The notes beneath the pieces were generated by a model, which made no database searches, was not told the DNA's origin, and saw only the letters and a program-made list of their open reading frames with translations. Shown in pieces: positions 12,540-24,791 of a DNA stretch of 64,000 nucleotides (the first letter of the stretch is position 1; each line of letters opens with the position of its first letter). The stretch is from Cyclina sinensis (taxonomy: Eukaryota; Mollusca; Bivalvia; Venerida; Veneridae): NCBI GenBank assembly GCA_012932295.1, contig JAAONU010000010.1:27711348-27775347 (forward strand), given 5' to 3'. A program made the translations under genes and the position numbers.

Positions 12540-14275
12540 CAACTTATATCTGAAATCAGGCATTGTTCATGATAAAAGGGAGACAATTTTATGTAATTTA
12601 CCAATATTTCATATCAACAGTATCGTTGTGAATACGATTAATGATCAATATAGTTTCTTTCGTTTGAATTTTTGAATAAGATGTAAATTGTTTTCCTTTT
12701 CTATTGTATGTAGTTTCCGCCAGGTGACATTGTAGCGCACGAAGTTTTCGTAAGTATTTGATTACTGTAAATCAAATCACTGTAGCGTTGGGTTCTTGTT
12801 TGACCACTCAACAAATAAATTTGCATAATAGAAATTGACGAAACACATTGATTTTTAATAATTATATTAATAGTGTATGATGATTCTCAAATAATTTGAT
12901 AATATCTCTATTATTATAAATAAAGTAAATCTTTTCAGAATTTTACAAGGGAATTTTAGGTTTGATAAATTCTACCTCAGTATGATGCTTTAATGAGTGA
13001 GTCTGGTGAACTTTGTATATTCTACATTTAAGAGTCACTGGGACCTTGTGAAATATGATGTGTTATTTAATATGTATTTAATTTCATTCAAATAAAGTGT
13101 TTATTATGCTAACATTCGGAATAGTTTGTGCTAAAGAAAGTATGTTTGAGAACAACGGGAACATTTAATATGTTGATATGTGTTATATGAACTATGAAGT
13201 GACTGCTAAGGAAATTTGTTATTAGTCATGTCTTCAATGTGTTATAATATGTTATGATTTTTGGTCATTTTGCAACCCAAGAGCTTAACACAATCTACAA
13301 AACAAATTTATGAAATTTATTACGATTTGTTTATTTTTAAAGTTTGCTAGGAGAAGAAGGAGGTTTAAAAAGAATAAAGGTTTATACTGATTTGCTTATT
13401 GTAATCATGAACGTTCAAACTAAATTTGTATCTAGATCAAGATCGATTTTTGTGCTACCACTGATACCACAGGTGCAGACAAGTAGGAAGAGGTTTCTTT
13501 GAATGTTTAAAGAAACAGAAAGAAAACAGTTTTGCTCTAAATCTGTAGATTATTGTGAACAGCTGGCATATTTGTTTTGTCGAAATCTTGCATTTAAAAA
13601 CAACCATAATCTGAATTTAAGTTAGTGTAATATTTGTATGTCCGAAATTGTATACACAATAAAACAGCTAGCTTACGTGTTAATGTCAATGTAATCTGGA
13701 TGTAAGAACTCATTTCTTTAATACATCAGACTTGTTGTTTACAAGTAAAAGATCAAGATAGAAAAAAATGCAACGATTCAGTACACTTACCTTTTTAGCA
13801 ACGTTTTAATTAACTGCCTAGCTAAAAGTAGTCACATATCAAATGCATTCAGGAAACTTGAGCTGTCTTTATGTCATACTTTTGGATACTTGTCAGTGTT
13901 TCTTTCCTAAAACTGAGAGAGGAGAAAGTACCCTTTTTTATAATTATTAACTTAGGAATATATCGAATATACAACGCTCTCAGTTCTATTCCTGTTCAAG
14001 CTATATTTGTCTGAGGTTAGAAAATATTAAAACTTTTCAAACATTGAAATTTTGTTTGTATGCTTTGTCTCTTTTCTACACTGAAAAATCTAAATGCGTT
14101 TTGATTTTTTTATTCTAACGACTAAGTATACAACTTATCCTCATTCAACGGACCAGGAAGTAATAAAGTCTTTTGTCCGTATTGAAATGTGTTGAGAGAT
14201 CATTCGCACGTAGTAAATCATACGCATAGCATTAAGGTTTATATCACAGGTCATTTAATGTTTTTGTTATTAGTA
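12540..14275. repeat. diverged duplicated block, copy 1
   Basis: Several segments share order and wording with 16355-17060: a 'caggcatt...gagtatcgttg...gatcaatgtaat' block, a 'gtcagtgttt.tttct.aaa.tgaga' block, a 'ctgaggttag.aaa' block and a 'ctcattca.cggac.a.gaagtaa...attgaaat.tt' block. Similarity is patchy by eye, and this copy has about 1 kb more between its first and second blocks. It may be an old transposon copy or a local duplication. No coding frame was seen. Confidence 0.4.
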
Positions 14276-16354
14276 ATTATGTTTATACTTTTATGACTGC
14301 CTCTGTTATGTATGCATTGAAAGTTTTTTTTTTTCTAAATTTGATTAAATTTTTCTCAATTTAAAAAAGCATGGTTTTGATACATTTGTCTGATGAAGAC
14401 TGAGCAATGGTCATAATTACAATTAAATGCCTTAATTTTAATTCAACAACTGTTTCTATAATTTATCCAATGAAAGTTAATGAAACCCTTTCCTTTCAGA
14501 CTCAGCTAGCTCATGTAATGACACAATATTAAATCTGTCATTGAATTAATTATCAGCTTAAAAACTTAACTGTAAAAAATAGTGTAGTATAACAGGTATC
14601 TTATGTTTTGTTGCCACCTAAAGTATTTAAAAATGTGTCTGAGGGTACCAATAATATGTTTCTAAAAATACGAACTCTGAGAATCAATCTCTTTTGTAAG
14701 CAAACAGTTCAAATATTAAACAGAGTCACTCGGACAAGAGGTCTTATAAAAACTGCCAAATTCAAGTAAATTTTACAAATGTTTTAATCTTTGAAATAAA
14801 AAAAATAATAAAGGACATTCAGAGGTTTCTGTGCGTATTTACAGCTAGGTTAGATATTCAAGGTCTGTTTGAATGATATATGCATTATACAGTTCAGTAG
14901 TTTTTCAGTAGTTTTTTTTTTCTTTAAAATACTGATGGCATTATCCTATCCTAAAATAAACGTGTTAAAGATACTGCCAATTAAAGCACTAATTGGACTG
15001 AAGTACATGATTTAACTACCGTTAGATCTGGAGACGACCTATTCATTTCTATCTTCTGGATAATCCGGATGCCTAGTATTGTTATTTACATCCCAGCCAA
15101 TGAGACTTCATCTTATGACACGGCTTTATGGTTTATCTGTAAATATGGCGTGTTTACGTGTGTTTAAGTGTGCAAAATTCTATAGCATGTTTAACTCATC
15201 TTGAATATTTTTGAAAATATTTTGTCATTCGTAAGATCAATGAATTCTCGTTCAATTACTCTTAGTTTTTTAAGGTTTCAATTTGTATTTACTAAATGAC
15301 TGTCATGGTGACGAAGCTATTCAAGTAAACGGGTCTGTTTATTTTGTTATACATGCATTTTCTATCAAATGTCAAAAGCTGCTGGAAATTTTCCAACACA
15401 TACAATTATCTTATTCTTCAATTAATTTTAACTAGAGTAAGAATAAAGTGTTTATTGCAGAAAATGACAGAGGAATTTTAGACCCCAGTTAAATATAGAA
15501 TTTCACATGTGTTCAAATGGTTAAAAACAGAAAAAGACTTGAGAGGTAGGCACTGATTGGCTGATTGAAAGGTCATGAGAGGGTGACCTTCTTTTGGTGA
15601 CCGTTATTTAGGAGCTGATTTAAAGTACCATTCAACTGTATCATTTTGACCCTTAAACTGAATAAAAACATATGAGCTTGTCATGATATGTATGACATAT
15701 CTAATTATTAATTCACTATTCTTTGCTTATTGAGAACAAAATCAAAATTAACCTCTTAGAGGAATCGAAACTAGTTCCTTTAGTCTCCTGTATAATTCGA
15801 AATATACAGTTTAAAAATTTATTTCACGATCAACTATGAACTGGTTTGCTAATCTTAATTTAGAAAAGGCACAGGACAAATGTCCTCTCAATTTGTTTAA
15901 CATTAAGCAACTGAAGTTGTCTACATGTTTGTTTACTATAGGATATTTATATTTTTTTCTTTACCAACAATGATCAATAGAGTAGAACTTGAAATGTTGT
16001 TGCAAAAATAGTTAAGTAACATCTTAACTAACAGTTAAACAACGGAAACAAAACAAATAAACAAACAAACAAAACAATACAAAGAAAGAGTCTTATAAAA
16101 CATGAATTTCAGTCCAGTGACCTAAAGAATATCAGTGTTGGTATTCTATATATATATAGCATCAATATTCTTGCTTTCTTATTTTTCTTTCTTATTTCGA
16201 TACAACGATTTCGAATGCTAAATTGAAGTATCAAGAAACATAACCAAGAATCAATTTTTCAAAGACCGAATGACAAGGGTGCTTTTATCTATAAAGGTTT
16301 GCTTAAACCTCTTGATTTATGTATAGTTATGATTAAATCTTTAAAAAAATCTTA
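14276..16354. other. AT-rich spacer
   Basis: No exon, RNA gene or strong repeat was identified. There is a short (TA)n near 16147. Confidence 0.45.
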
Positions 16355-17060
16355 TTTAAAACCAGGCATTTTCGTGTTTAAAGAGGGGACAACAATGTGG
16401 TATTTATTTTTCTCATCAAGAGTATCGTTGTATACCTGATTTAAACATGCATGATCAGGACATAACAATCATAAACGATCAATGTAATATGTGTCTATAT
16501 CAATATCTTTTATCGTACTTTTGTTACTTCAAGGGCAAGTTGTTTTTCATATGTTCTCTACTGTGTGTTCTGTACAATAAACCGTGCTCTTACGTTTCAA
16601 GACTGCTTCAGTGATACAAAGAAAACAAATCAATCATGCTATTTTTTAATAATTCGCCATTCATTCCTTTGGATATTTATTAGAATCAGGTTCCAATCAG
16701 CTGTCAGTGTTTATTTTCTGAAATTGAGACAGAAGAAAATACTTTTGATCTCGATGCTAAAAAAAGAAGATCTAAAATCTGCTGTAATCTTAATCTGCAT
16801 TACTGGTCATGCTACATATATTTTTGAGGTTAGGAAACCCACAAAATATCATTGTCTAATTTCTAAAGCATTACATGTTTTAATCCATTGCTTTTAGCGC
16901 TTTGTTTTTTTAATAACAATACTACCGGCCATTTATACAAAGTATTCTCATTCAGCGGACAAAGAAGTAAATTGAAGAATTGAAATATTGAGCGAATAGT
17001 TGCACGAAATAAATAAAATGCGCAGCGTTAAACTTTAAACAAAAGATCATTTGATCACGG
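16355..17060. repeat. diverged duplicated block, copy 2
   Basis: This is the counterpart of 12540-14275 (see that entry). The 110-codon frame at 16565-16897 falls inside it and is probably chance, because the matching part of copy 1 is not open. Confidence 0.4.
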
Positions 17061-18700
17061 AGTTTATCAAACGCTTTATCATTCCATTCTTTCTTTCTTT
17101 CTTAAATATCCTGTGTCTTCAAAGCATTTAAAATGATTGCATATAGAACATCCGTCCTTTCAAAAGTGTTTATTTACTAGATTTGGTAACATTTATTTCA
17201 GTTAAATGATAATTAGTTTGGAAATACGGTTTTTATTGTATCTTAAGGAACAGCACTCTTGTTGGTTTGCAGATGCCAATTGAAAGTAATTTACTCTATA
17301 TTTTTAAATTGAAGACCTGTCTATTCAGACATATCATAACTAATGTAATGCACATTTTTTGAAGAACAACAACAACATATTTGTTCAACTTTTTATTTCC
17401 ATATATCTCTTGATGTTAATGGTGATGATTATGATACTGAAACAATGTCTGTTATGTTAAGTAACAAAATAACATGAATTTCATGGAATAACATGCTTGA
17501 ACAGAATATCAAGCATGCTTGAACAGAATAACAAATTTACTTGTAATATCAATTATAATAATAAACTACGACCATGCTTTGATAACTTTGATATAATTCA
17601 ACATAAAGACCAGGTGAGATACAGTCACTTATTACTACGCTTCTGATCTGTCACACGTGTATATGAAATTTCATCAGGTAATAAAGATGAGGTCAAGCAT
17701 TTCTAAATATTTATATGGGTTCTTGTTGATGTTCATTTAAAAACAGTATAATGGTCATATATTAATGCACAATTTCGTAATAGGTTCTATTACTGTACTA
17801 ACAGTATACTTAAGACACAATATTATTAAAATTATACAGTGTAACACTGAATTGAATAATAGGAAAGAGTGAATTAGTAGTTCATTGTTATTCAGTGCCT
17901 TTTTCATGCCTTGTATCAATACTTGTAATAACAATGAATTATATTGAAACCTGTCTGTGAAATGTTATACTTATAAGCAGGGTGATGTGGTGTTTCCTTT
18001 TTAAATAGAGCATTTTTATACCCTTAGCAAATCTCTAATGGTTAACAGAGGAAGTATTATGTTTGTTACAAATTAATAAAGGACCAGGTTTTGATATAGC
18101 AAATGTACAGTACAAGGTCATTTCCAGATATCTGCAGATTGATTTTCTTAATGTCATCTAATTCTTGTCAGATATTTCGAGGTGGGTAAAGCTGAAGGGG
18201 GTTAAATTTGCATATATGTAAATCACTAAATGTTGAAACTCTACTTAGAGTCACATATGCCATTCCACCTTGGAAGATGTCACTGCAAATATCTATGTAT
18301 GCTGTCTTTCATAGCAACGCACAGTCTAGTGTTCGGGTACCTAACTATGACACCAGGTGGATATGTCATGTAATCCAGAAAGTCATGAATATTCATTACC
18401 GAGATACTTGCAAACTGCAAGACAGCCAGTCTACCCTTACCCCCTGTCTCAGGAACCGGAACACGTGTATACTGATCCATATGGGCATGCGCAGTCTACG
18501 GCTACCAACTGAGGACAATGATTTTATAAATGATGCTTTCGCATAAGAATTTCCGTCACGTGACTACAGGGCTAACTGGGAAAATGAGTAAGATATGTTT
18601 ATTTTCTGTATGTTTTTTTTTATTTCGGAAAAGTTTCGAGTCCATTTGAATGATGTATCAAGAAATGTCATTTCCTTTAAAAACGAATTAACACATTTCA
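17061..18700. other. AT-rich spacer with no supported gene
   Basis: The 112-codon plus-strand frame at 18208-18546 has no recognisable domain, no signal peptide and no splice context. I do not call it a gene. Confidence 0.4.
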
Positions 18701-18701
18701 G

Positions 18702-19417
18702 TTTAAAGCAGCAGTTCACAAATAAATGAAACTATTTTTGTGAAGATAACAAGTTTAGGTAATCTTAGCGTTTGTATAACCCTTTTCACACTTATGGCTT
18801 AATTCTAAACAACATCTGTTTAGAAATACTTATTTTGAAGACAAAAATCCCTCGGCATCACTAAAGTTCGTATACGAACATTTAATATGATAATGAATAC
18901 TAAATTTAGTTCGCACATGCGCATATCAAAAAGCACTTGAAAACCAGGTATAGAAACACGTGTCGGACATGTCGGAACGCAGGATTAAAACAGAAATCGG
19001 CAGAAGAGAGAATACCGTCGTAAAAGGAATTTAGAAAAATAGAAATACAAGACATCCTTTCACAATAAAAAAAATCGATTAACACATTTGAGAGATTGAC
19101 AAATGCTAAAACGTCGCTATTGCAAAATGAACGATGAATAATTAATGGGAAACAACTTACTGAACTGTACTCGACGCCATGTTTGTTGATTTTCTTGTTG
19201 TTCGAATGTATCCGAATGACCTAAAGGCGAAGTTTTATATGTAAACCAGAATTTTACTTTCGTTTTCGCATAAGGACGTCAATGTTGTTCACGCTTATAA
19301 AACGCATTTTCTTCGTTTTTGCACCAAAATAAGAGCACAATTAGACATAAAATACGTTTTATTCAGGAAACTTAGATAGTTTTATTTTTATGAAATTTGT
19401 GAAATGCTGCTTTAAAG
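18702..19417. mobile_element. non-autonomous TIR element, about 715 bp
   Basis: The left end (tttaaagcagcagttcacaa, then ataaatgaaacta, from 18702) is inverted at the right end (tagttttatttttatgaaat, ttgtgaaatgctgctttaaa, ending at about 19416). The body has no open frame. TIR-bounded repeats starting with ttaaag.gcagttcaca are common in bivalve genomes, but I cannot name the superfamily from the sequence alone. Confidence 0.6.
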
Positions 19418-20531
19418 GTTATTAAGTATGGTTAATTTCTTTTATTGCTCGTGTTGCTCATACTAAATAATTTTATTTTATCAAAACTTGCCTCTTTTTG
19501 TTGATTGATTATTTTTTTTTTAATGATATACTTATATTTTCTTTTCTTTTCTTTTCAATAAAAATTCCCAACAAACAAGGTTGCTTTATTTACACCTTCC
19601 ATCTATACTTCCAGTATATAATCTCCCGACAACAGAACTGCTTTTTAGTAATGTGTTAGTTTATGCTGATAAGAAGTTTCCACAAAAAAGTGTTTCGTGT
19701 TATCCCCTGTATATAAATTTATTTCGTCCGATACTGGAGAGCATAACAGACTAATTTTTTTATTATGTGTCTTTTGTATTTATCAGACAGCGAGTGTCCT
19801 TTCTAATGGACTACTTTCTTGCATTCCGAAGGTGGATTTATAACCTTACATATGCATTTTCATGAAGGTGTGTGACTTGGCATAAGTTCGACGTACATAA
19901 TATTTCAGTTCCTTGCTAACTTGCCATGAAGGTGAACACAAGCAGATAGTTGCTGGGCATATAGAGCTTTAACATAATAGCACGTTGTCAATTTATAAGA
20001 AAATGCGAAATATATGAGAGAACTGAATTACAAAATTAACAAATACAAAATTTCATTTGCTAGTTTTCAGTTTTGGGTAAAGTTCATTCTGCTGTCTCTG
20101 TTTGACAAGGGGATAACAAAAACAAAAGCTTTAGAAACAAATTTTATCTGAATTCATAATGTTTTTCATTTAGAAATCTCCATTCATTTAATAAAAACAT
20201 GCAAAGCTTATTCGGCTGCCATTGTATAACAAGATAAGCCCAAGAAAGGACAGAATCATCACGTGATATATAACAAGAGTTGTTCAATTTTACTTCTATA
20301 TATGCATCATCCAATCAAAACAGAAGTTCCTGAAATAAAGTAGATAATACCGTTTTGTAACAAACATTTCAATATTCTGTTTGACAGGAAAAAAAAACTT
20401 GTAGTTTATTAGCATTATTAAAGATTTTAACTTAATTCAGTTAAGATTAAAGGAATTTCTTGAATGTGAATATTGTTCTGCAACATCGAATATTTTGGAA
20501 ATTGCAAGTAAATGTAATAGACTGAACAAAC
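19418..20531. other. AT-rich sequence downstream of the antistasin exons
   Basis: No further cysteine-rich exon was found on the minus strand. If transcripts continue past 20532, their terminal exon is not obvious here. An in-frame stop at 20437-20439 would end a read-through version of the last visible module. Confidence 0.4.
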
Positions 20532-20738
20532 CTTTGCAGTCGCACACAGTGCATTTACTGCCATCTTGTTGTACAGATGGTGTCTCGATGCATGTCACTG
20601 GACAAACTCTATCATTCGATATAATACATGGATCTTTGACTTTGTGATACCGGATGTTATTTACTTCTATCACATCCGGCGGAAGTGAAGTTGTATGACG
20701 AGACGCCATTGTTGGATCAGGCGTTGTTTCCCACTTTA
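20532..20738 (-). CDS. exon: antistasin-like module F (phase 1-1)
   Basis: The 207-nt exon is bounded by a minus-strand acceptor (ttctgcag) and a donor (aaag|gtttgt). It begins with two bases completing a codon and ends with one base, so it is symmetric phase 1. It encodes a Thr/Pro linker (WETTPDPTMASRHTTSLPPD) and a six-cysteine module with spacing C-x7-C-x3-C-x12-C-x2-C-x-C ending CTVCDCK. The C-x2-C-x-C ending is the signature end of antistasin-type serine protease inhibitor modules. It lies downstream of the stop-containing exon at 22278, so it belongs either to a longer splice form or to a second gene. If the donor is not used, the frame continues to a stop at 20437 with a hydrophobic tail. 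Confidence 0.7.
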
Positions 20739-21099
20739 CTGCAGAAATGGAAAATGCAAACGTTTATTACTTAAAGTATGCGCTTTTCCTCAACCGAAAT
20801 TAACAAAATTATTTACAGCCGATTTTAAAAAAGATTCATCTTACTTTTGGTATTTTTAAAATCACGTTTCAGTTTATATTTATCTAAGACATCTTTTTTG
20901 AACGAGAGACCAAATACGTACCTCGCAATTTATTTTTCAGACAAAAAAAAAAAAAAAACAAAAACTTCCTTAACATATCATCTCCGTTGCAAATCCTTGG
21001 AAAAAGTATTATGTACGAAAATTCCTCTGATCCGATTTTGACTGGCATAGAACTAACGTTAGAATTTTCTCAATTGTAACTATTTTCAAATCTAATTAC

Positions 21100-21255
21100 C
21101 ATAATCGTCTTTGTTGCTGCAGACACAGAAATCACAAGTTATGTCCCCTTTTAATTGTAATACGGAACACTTGACGGAACAAAATCTATCCTCGAGACGA
21201 CATGGATTGACAGGGGCCACATAATCCACAGGCCGGAAAGCCTCGCAAGTTAACA
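21100..21255 (-). CDS. exon: antistasin-like module E (phase 1-1)
   Basis: The 156-nt exon has acceptor acatttcag and donor tatg|gtaatt and is again phase 1-1. The module has cysteines spaced C-x7-C-x3-C-x10-C-x2-C-x-C (PCRLEDRFCSVKCS... CDFCVC). It lacks the usual G-x3-D-x2-G-C stretch before the fourth cysteine, so it is a divergent member. An extra cysteine (LTCEAFR) lies in the linker. The symmetric phase means it can be added to or dropped from a transcript without shifting frame. Confidence 0.7.
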
Positions 21256-22265
21256 CTGAAATGTCATGGAAGATTTTATGTAATTCGAACATTATATGAT
21301 GTTTTAGACATTCATTTTTAAAACAAAGTATTCTCGTAAGTAGGTCTTTAAAAAGTCATAACATTTTTTTAAAATACTCGGAAAAGGTCTTTATATCGGT
21401 AAAAACTGCTTTTCATTCAGTCAAAAGTAACCTGTCAACGCAGCCAATATCCGTAATATGAATGTTAATTACAACTCGGCAAAGTGTAAAATAATATAAA
21501 GAATCAAAAGGGGAAAATGACAGATCAAACTAACCTTTTAAAATAAGAGCAAACACTCTGAGCTTATAATTCATTTTTCTTAAATCTTTACCATCTATAA
21601 TAATTCTTAAGCACTGAATATCACAATGAAGTTAAATGCTAACACATATCATTTTCCTAATGAAATGTATCTAACAATTAATGTATCATAATCCACTTTT
21701 TTCTTATCAAAAGTTAAGGAAGAGAAGTGATGAATTTCAAAACATTTGTAATTTGTACGAAATATTCCATTCATTAGGTTTAAATCAGTTCCTTATCTTA
21801 TCAACAAAGTATGACACGAAGTTCATGCTCTTGTTAGATGACGTCATCGGAAACGTCTATTTATAGATATACTATAATACGCTAAAGAACATCAAATTAC
21901 CCCAAAGGGGATTCACTGATATCATTTTTAAAGATTGCGTCCTTGCATTCCTTGTTACTGTTTCCTTTCTTTATTTTAGTAAGTGACCTTAGAGACCCTT
22001 TAAACTTTTTATGGTCAAGAAATGATTTAATTTCTATTTTCTATATCTTTTATTAAATAGAAAACAATGCATTACTGACTTGATATCGTGAGCAATGATA
22101 AGTTAACCTCTCCACCTCTTTTGGACTGTGTAATATTTATTTACTGATGGAAATTCCAGGCGATGAGTCAGTGGCCAATTGAAAGGTTTCGACCTCATTG
22201 ATGCAGAAACATTTTTGCAGTGATGTCACGATAAGAAGCAACAATAAGAGAAACAAAGCGCATTA

Positions 22266-22271
22266 TTTATT
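22266..22271 (-). promoter_or_regulatory. poly(A) signal AATAAA for the antistasin-like transcript
   Basis: A canonical hexamer on the minus strand starts 7 nt after the TGA of the module D exon. This implies an unusually short 3' UTR, unless a later site is also used. Confidence 0.6.
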
Positions 22272-22277
22272 TTAAAG

Positions 22278-22453
22278 TCAATTTTCGCAAGCACAGAGAG
22301 GGCAGCCTTGTGAATCAGTTTTGTAGCCATTGTTACATATAATTGCACAGTCAAAGATTCCTTGACATGCAGTCACGTGATCCGTTACTATTGGAATGGT
22401 GTTTGTAGTGGGTGGGGCAGACGAAAACTTTCCAGGGGGGTCTGTAGCGTCAA
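22278..22453 (-). CDS. terminal exon: antistasin-like module D with stop
   Basis: The acceptor is ctgtttcag and the first two bases complete a codon (phase 1). A Pro/Thr linker (DPPGKFSSAPPTTNTIPIVT) precedes a canonical antistasin module, ACQGIFDCAIICNNGYKTD then SQGCPLCACEN, with spacing C-x5-C-x3-C-x9-C-x2-C-x-C and the GYKTD-x2-GC motif. TGA lies at 22278-22280. A poly(A) signal follows 7 bases downstream on the minus strand (AATAAA, complement of 22266-22271). This exon therefore ends at least one transcript. Antistasins are secreted inhibitors of trypsin-like proteases; here that role is inferred from the module alone. Confidence 0.85.
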
Positions 22454-22833
22454 CTGAAACAGAGCTTAAGATGTTACAAAATCAAAGAGAACCTTGAAAA
22501 CATGTACTTACAGACTGGCACACACGTTAAAAGTATCTGGTGGCTATCATATTTCGATTGTTACAATACATACACATTATAATTATTGAGACAAAGTATC
22601 ATCACTGTATGATAAAGAAAAAAATGCAAACAAAATTTTAAAATAAATTCTGCAACATCCATGCTCATTTCAAATAAAGGGATAAAAAAATCACTGAGTA
22701 ACAGTAAATGTAGTCATTAACAGGATATCTTGTTTGTTACTGTTTCAGAATGGACATGTTGATACTTATTACTCGAACACACCATCACAATACCTGTACA
22801 TATATTTTCCATAGTAACTATTATTTAAATTAC

Positions 22834-23094
22834 CTGGGGTATCGATCATTGCTCCAGACAAACATTCACATAATGGGCAGCTTTGGTCATCGGTCTTGTA
22901 ACCATAGTCACACACTTTCGTACAATAAAACGTATCGAAGCATGAACGCATTCTCTTGGTTGTTGTACTTGGCGCATGCGTAATAATTATAGGCCTTGTG
23001 ATTGGCTGGAAATTTGTTTGAGTGTTTGTTACAGAAGGTTTCAGTGTGGTTGAAACCGTATGTCCGTTCAGTGTCTGTATGTAGGCCATCAGCT
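22834..23094 (-). CDS. exon: antistasin-like module C (phase 1-1)
   Basis: The 261-nt exon has acceptor gtttcaacag and donor ccccag|gtaatt and is phase 1-1. The first two thirds are a Thr/Ser/Pro-rich linker (THAPSTTTKRMR before the module), likely O-glycosylated if secreted. A clear antistasin module follows: SCFDTFYCTKVCDYGYKTD then DQSCPLCEC, with the six cysteines, a GYKTD motif and the C-x2-C-x-C ending in register with module D. The downstream exon D gives the stop. Confidence 0.85.
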
Positions 23095-23440
23095 CTGTTG
23101 AAACAGGTAAAGAAATATGACACACTTATCTTGCAGGTTTGTCTGTTAAATTAACAGTTTCTCACTTCAGAACGAAACAAATTATTGAGCAGCGGAGTTA
23201 ACAAACATCTTGTTGCAATATTTTCTTTTATTACCCCAACTTATTATCTTGCTAACATGTGTTTTTCGACGCGCTGAAATCCACTTTAAATATCAATGAA
23301 CTAGTACACATAAATCAACACTTTTGACGAAATTTTTGAGTAATTTTCACACATCATACTGCTCTATCGCATCGCCCCTCATGAATTATTAAAAAAAGAT
23401 TTCTTAGAAAAACAATTGAAGAAAAGCGTTATCTGCAAAC

Positions 23441-23695
23441 CATTTCCGCACAGGCATTTAATGCAACCGTTGCTGTCTGATATTCTTTCGCACCATGGCT
23501 GGGGCACGGGGCAAGTTGTTGGTGCTGGACGACAAGACTGACCCTGTTTCTGGGCACTTCCTGTCATTGGTGATTGGCCTCCTGTCAAGCCTGGGAACAT
23601 TTGAGCCATCTGACCCATGGGATTCATACCCATTGGGCTCATACCACCGCTCACTGGGTTCATGCCACCCATAACGTTCATCCCTGTTTGAAACA
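23441..23695 (-). CDS. exon: Met/Gly/Pro-rich linker plus antistasin-like module B (phase 1-1)
   Basis: The 255-nt exon has acceptor aattaccag and donor aatg|gtttgc. A second AG 12 bases further in (caaacag at 23684-23685) would keep the frame. The first 40 codons are a low-complexity GM(N/S)P repeat (for example GGMNPVSGGMSPMGMNPMG). The module is SCRPAPTTCPVPQPWCERIS then DSNGCIKCLC; the D-x2-GC-x2-C-x-C ending is canonical. The Met-rich linker is unlike the Thr-rich linkers of the neighbouring exons. Confidence 0.8.
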
Positions 23696-24178
23696 CTGGT
23701 AATTATATAACAAACAAATAACATGTAAGAGTACGAACACATTTGATTTAGTGTTTACTGATGACCACGATGTCGCAACCTTCATATGAAAATATTTCAT
23801 TCAGTGTTTTTAATAGACATTCAATAACCAAAAAATGTTCTGCAAATTCCTAAAATGATCCATCTGAAAATGCACGCAAGGCAGCAAGGACAAGTTTTTA
23901 AGTGTTTAGGTTTAATATTTGATTTATTGTTTCACTCCTTAAACAGTGCTTTGGAACATATGTAATTTCTATGCTGCTGTCATGGAAATATTTCTCTTCA
24001 GATGTTTTCTTAAGATGGTCTATATCAAATCACGACTACGAGCAGATGACTCACATTTGACAACCGTCGTGAATTTAATTGACAAAGTCATGAAAATATA
24101 CACCAATTGTATGCAACACAATGTTCTGCAGTGTATTTTGTACAAAAAATAAAGGCACTTTTGATTATAAAACTATAC

Positions 24179-24340
24179 CCCCTGTGTTACAATGACATGC
24201 CACACATCCGTTTTCATCAACACTTCTGCCGCACCACGGTGCACAGGAAATCATTCTTGAAGCACATCCGGTAGCGTTTGTGTTATTCCCGGTTCCGGTG
24301 CCACCGTTCATTAATGCAGAAAATGGATTTGGAAATTGTG
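24179..24340 (-). CDS. exon: antistasin-like module A (phase 1-1)
   Basis: The 162-nt exon has acceptor atacttccag and donor gggg|gtatag and is phase 1-1. An Asn/Thr/Gly-rich linker (GGTGTGNNTNATG, with NNT and NAT N-glycosylation sequons) leads into GCASRMISCAPWCGRSVDE then NGCVACHC. The D-x2-GC-x2-C-x-C ending is canonical. This is the most upstream exon of the gene that I can see. The signal-peptide exon must lie further 5' on the minus strand, beyond or within the 51-bp minisatellite region, and I did not find it. Confidence 0.8.
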
Positions 24341-24791
24341 CTGGAAGTATATTAAAATCATCGCAGTAAGCAAATTGAATGTATTCTGTTTAAGTGTATG
24401 TGTAATACATTGGCGAAAAACGGAAGGAAACAGACATGTTTGATAACAGTATTGCATTTGTTTCATCTTACATGTGTCTAGGGAATGAAACCTGCTTGCA
24501 GACAGGTATCATTTTGATGTAGGGTTGTTTGAGGTGTGAGATATACCTTGGGTATTACATTTACTATAAAACCTTTAGCAAAACGTTTGTTTCATCGTAT
24601 ATAAATTAGTTCTGACAACGTCTGTCATTTTATTAACTAATTATAATAAAAATGCAACACTCTCTGTTTGGTTCAAATGCTTATATAAAAAATAAGATAC
24701 CAAAATTACATTTCCACTTACAGTGACATAAATACATATTGCACTGGAGAAAGGACATACCATTTTAGTTTGAACGACAATCCGCGTCCTT

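Noticed and set aside
12157..12572. Frames with (YI)n tracts
   Set aside because: Translation of a TA microsatellite.
16565..16897. 110-codon plus-strand frame
   Set aside because: Falls in a diverged duplicated block whose other copy is not open.
18208..18546. 112-codon plus-strand frame
   Set aside because: No domain, signal peptide or splice context; composition like random AT-moderate sequence.
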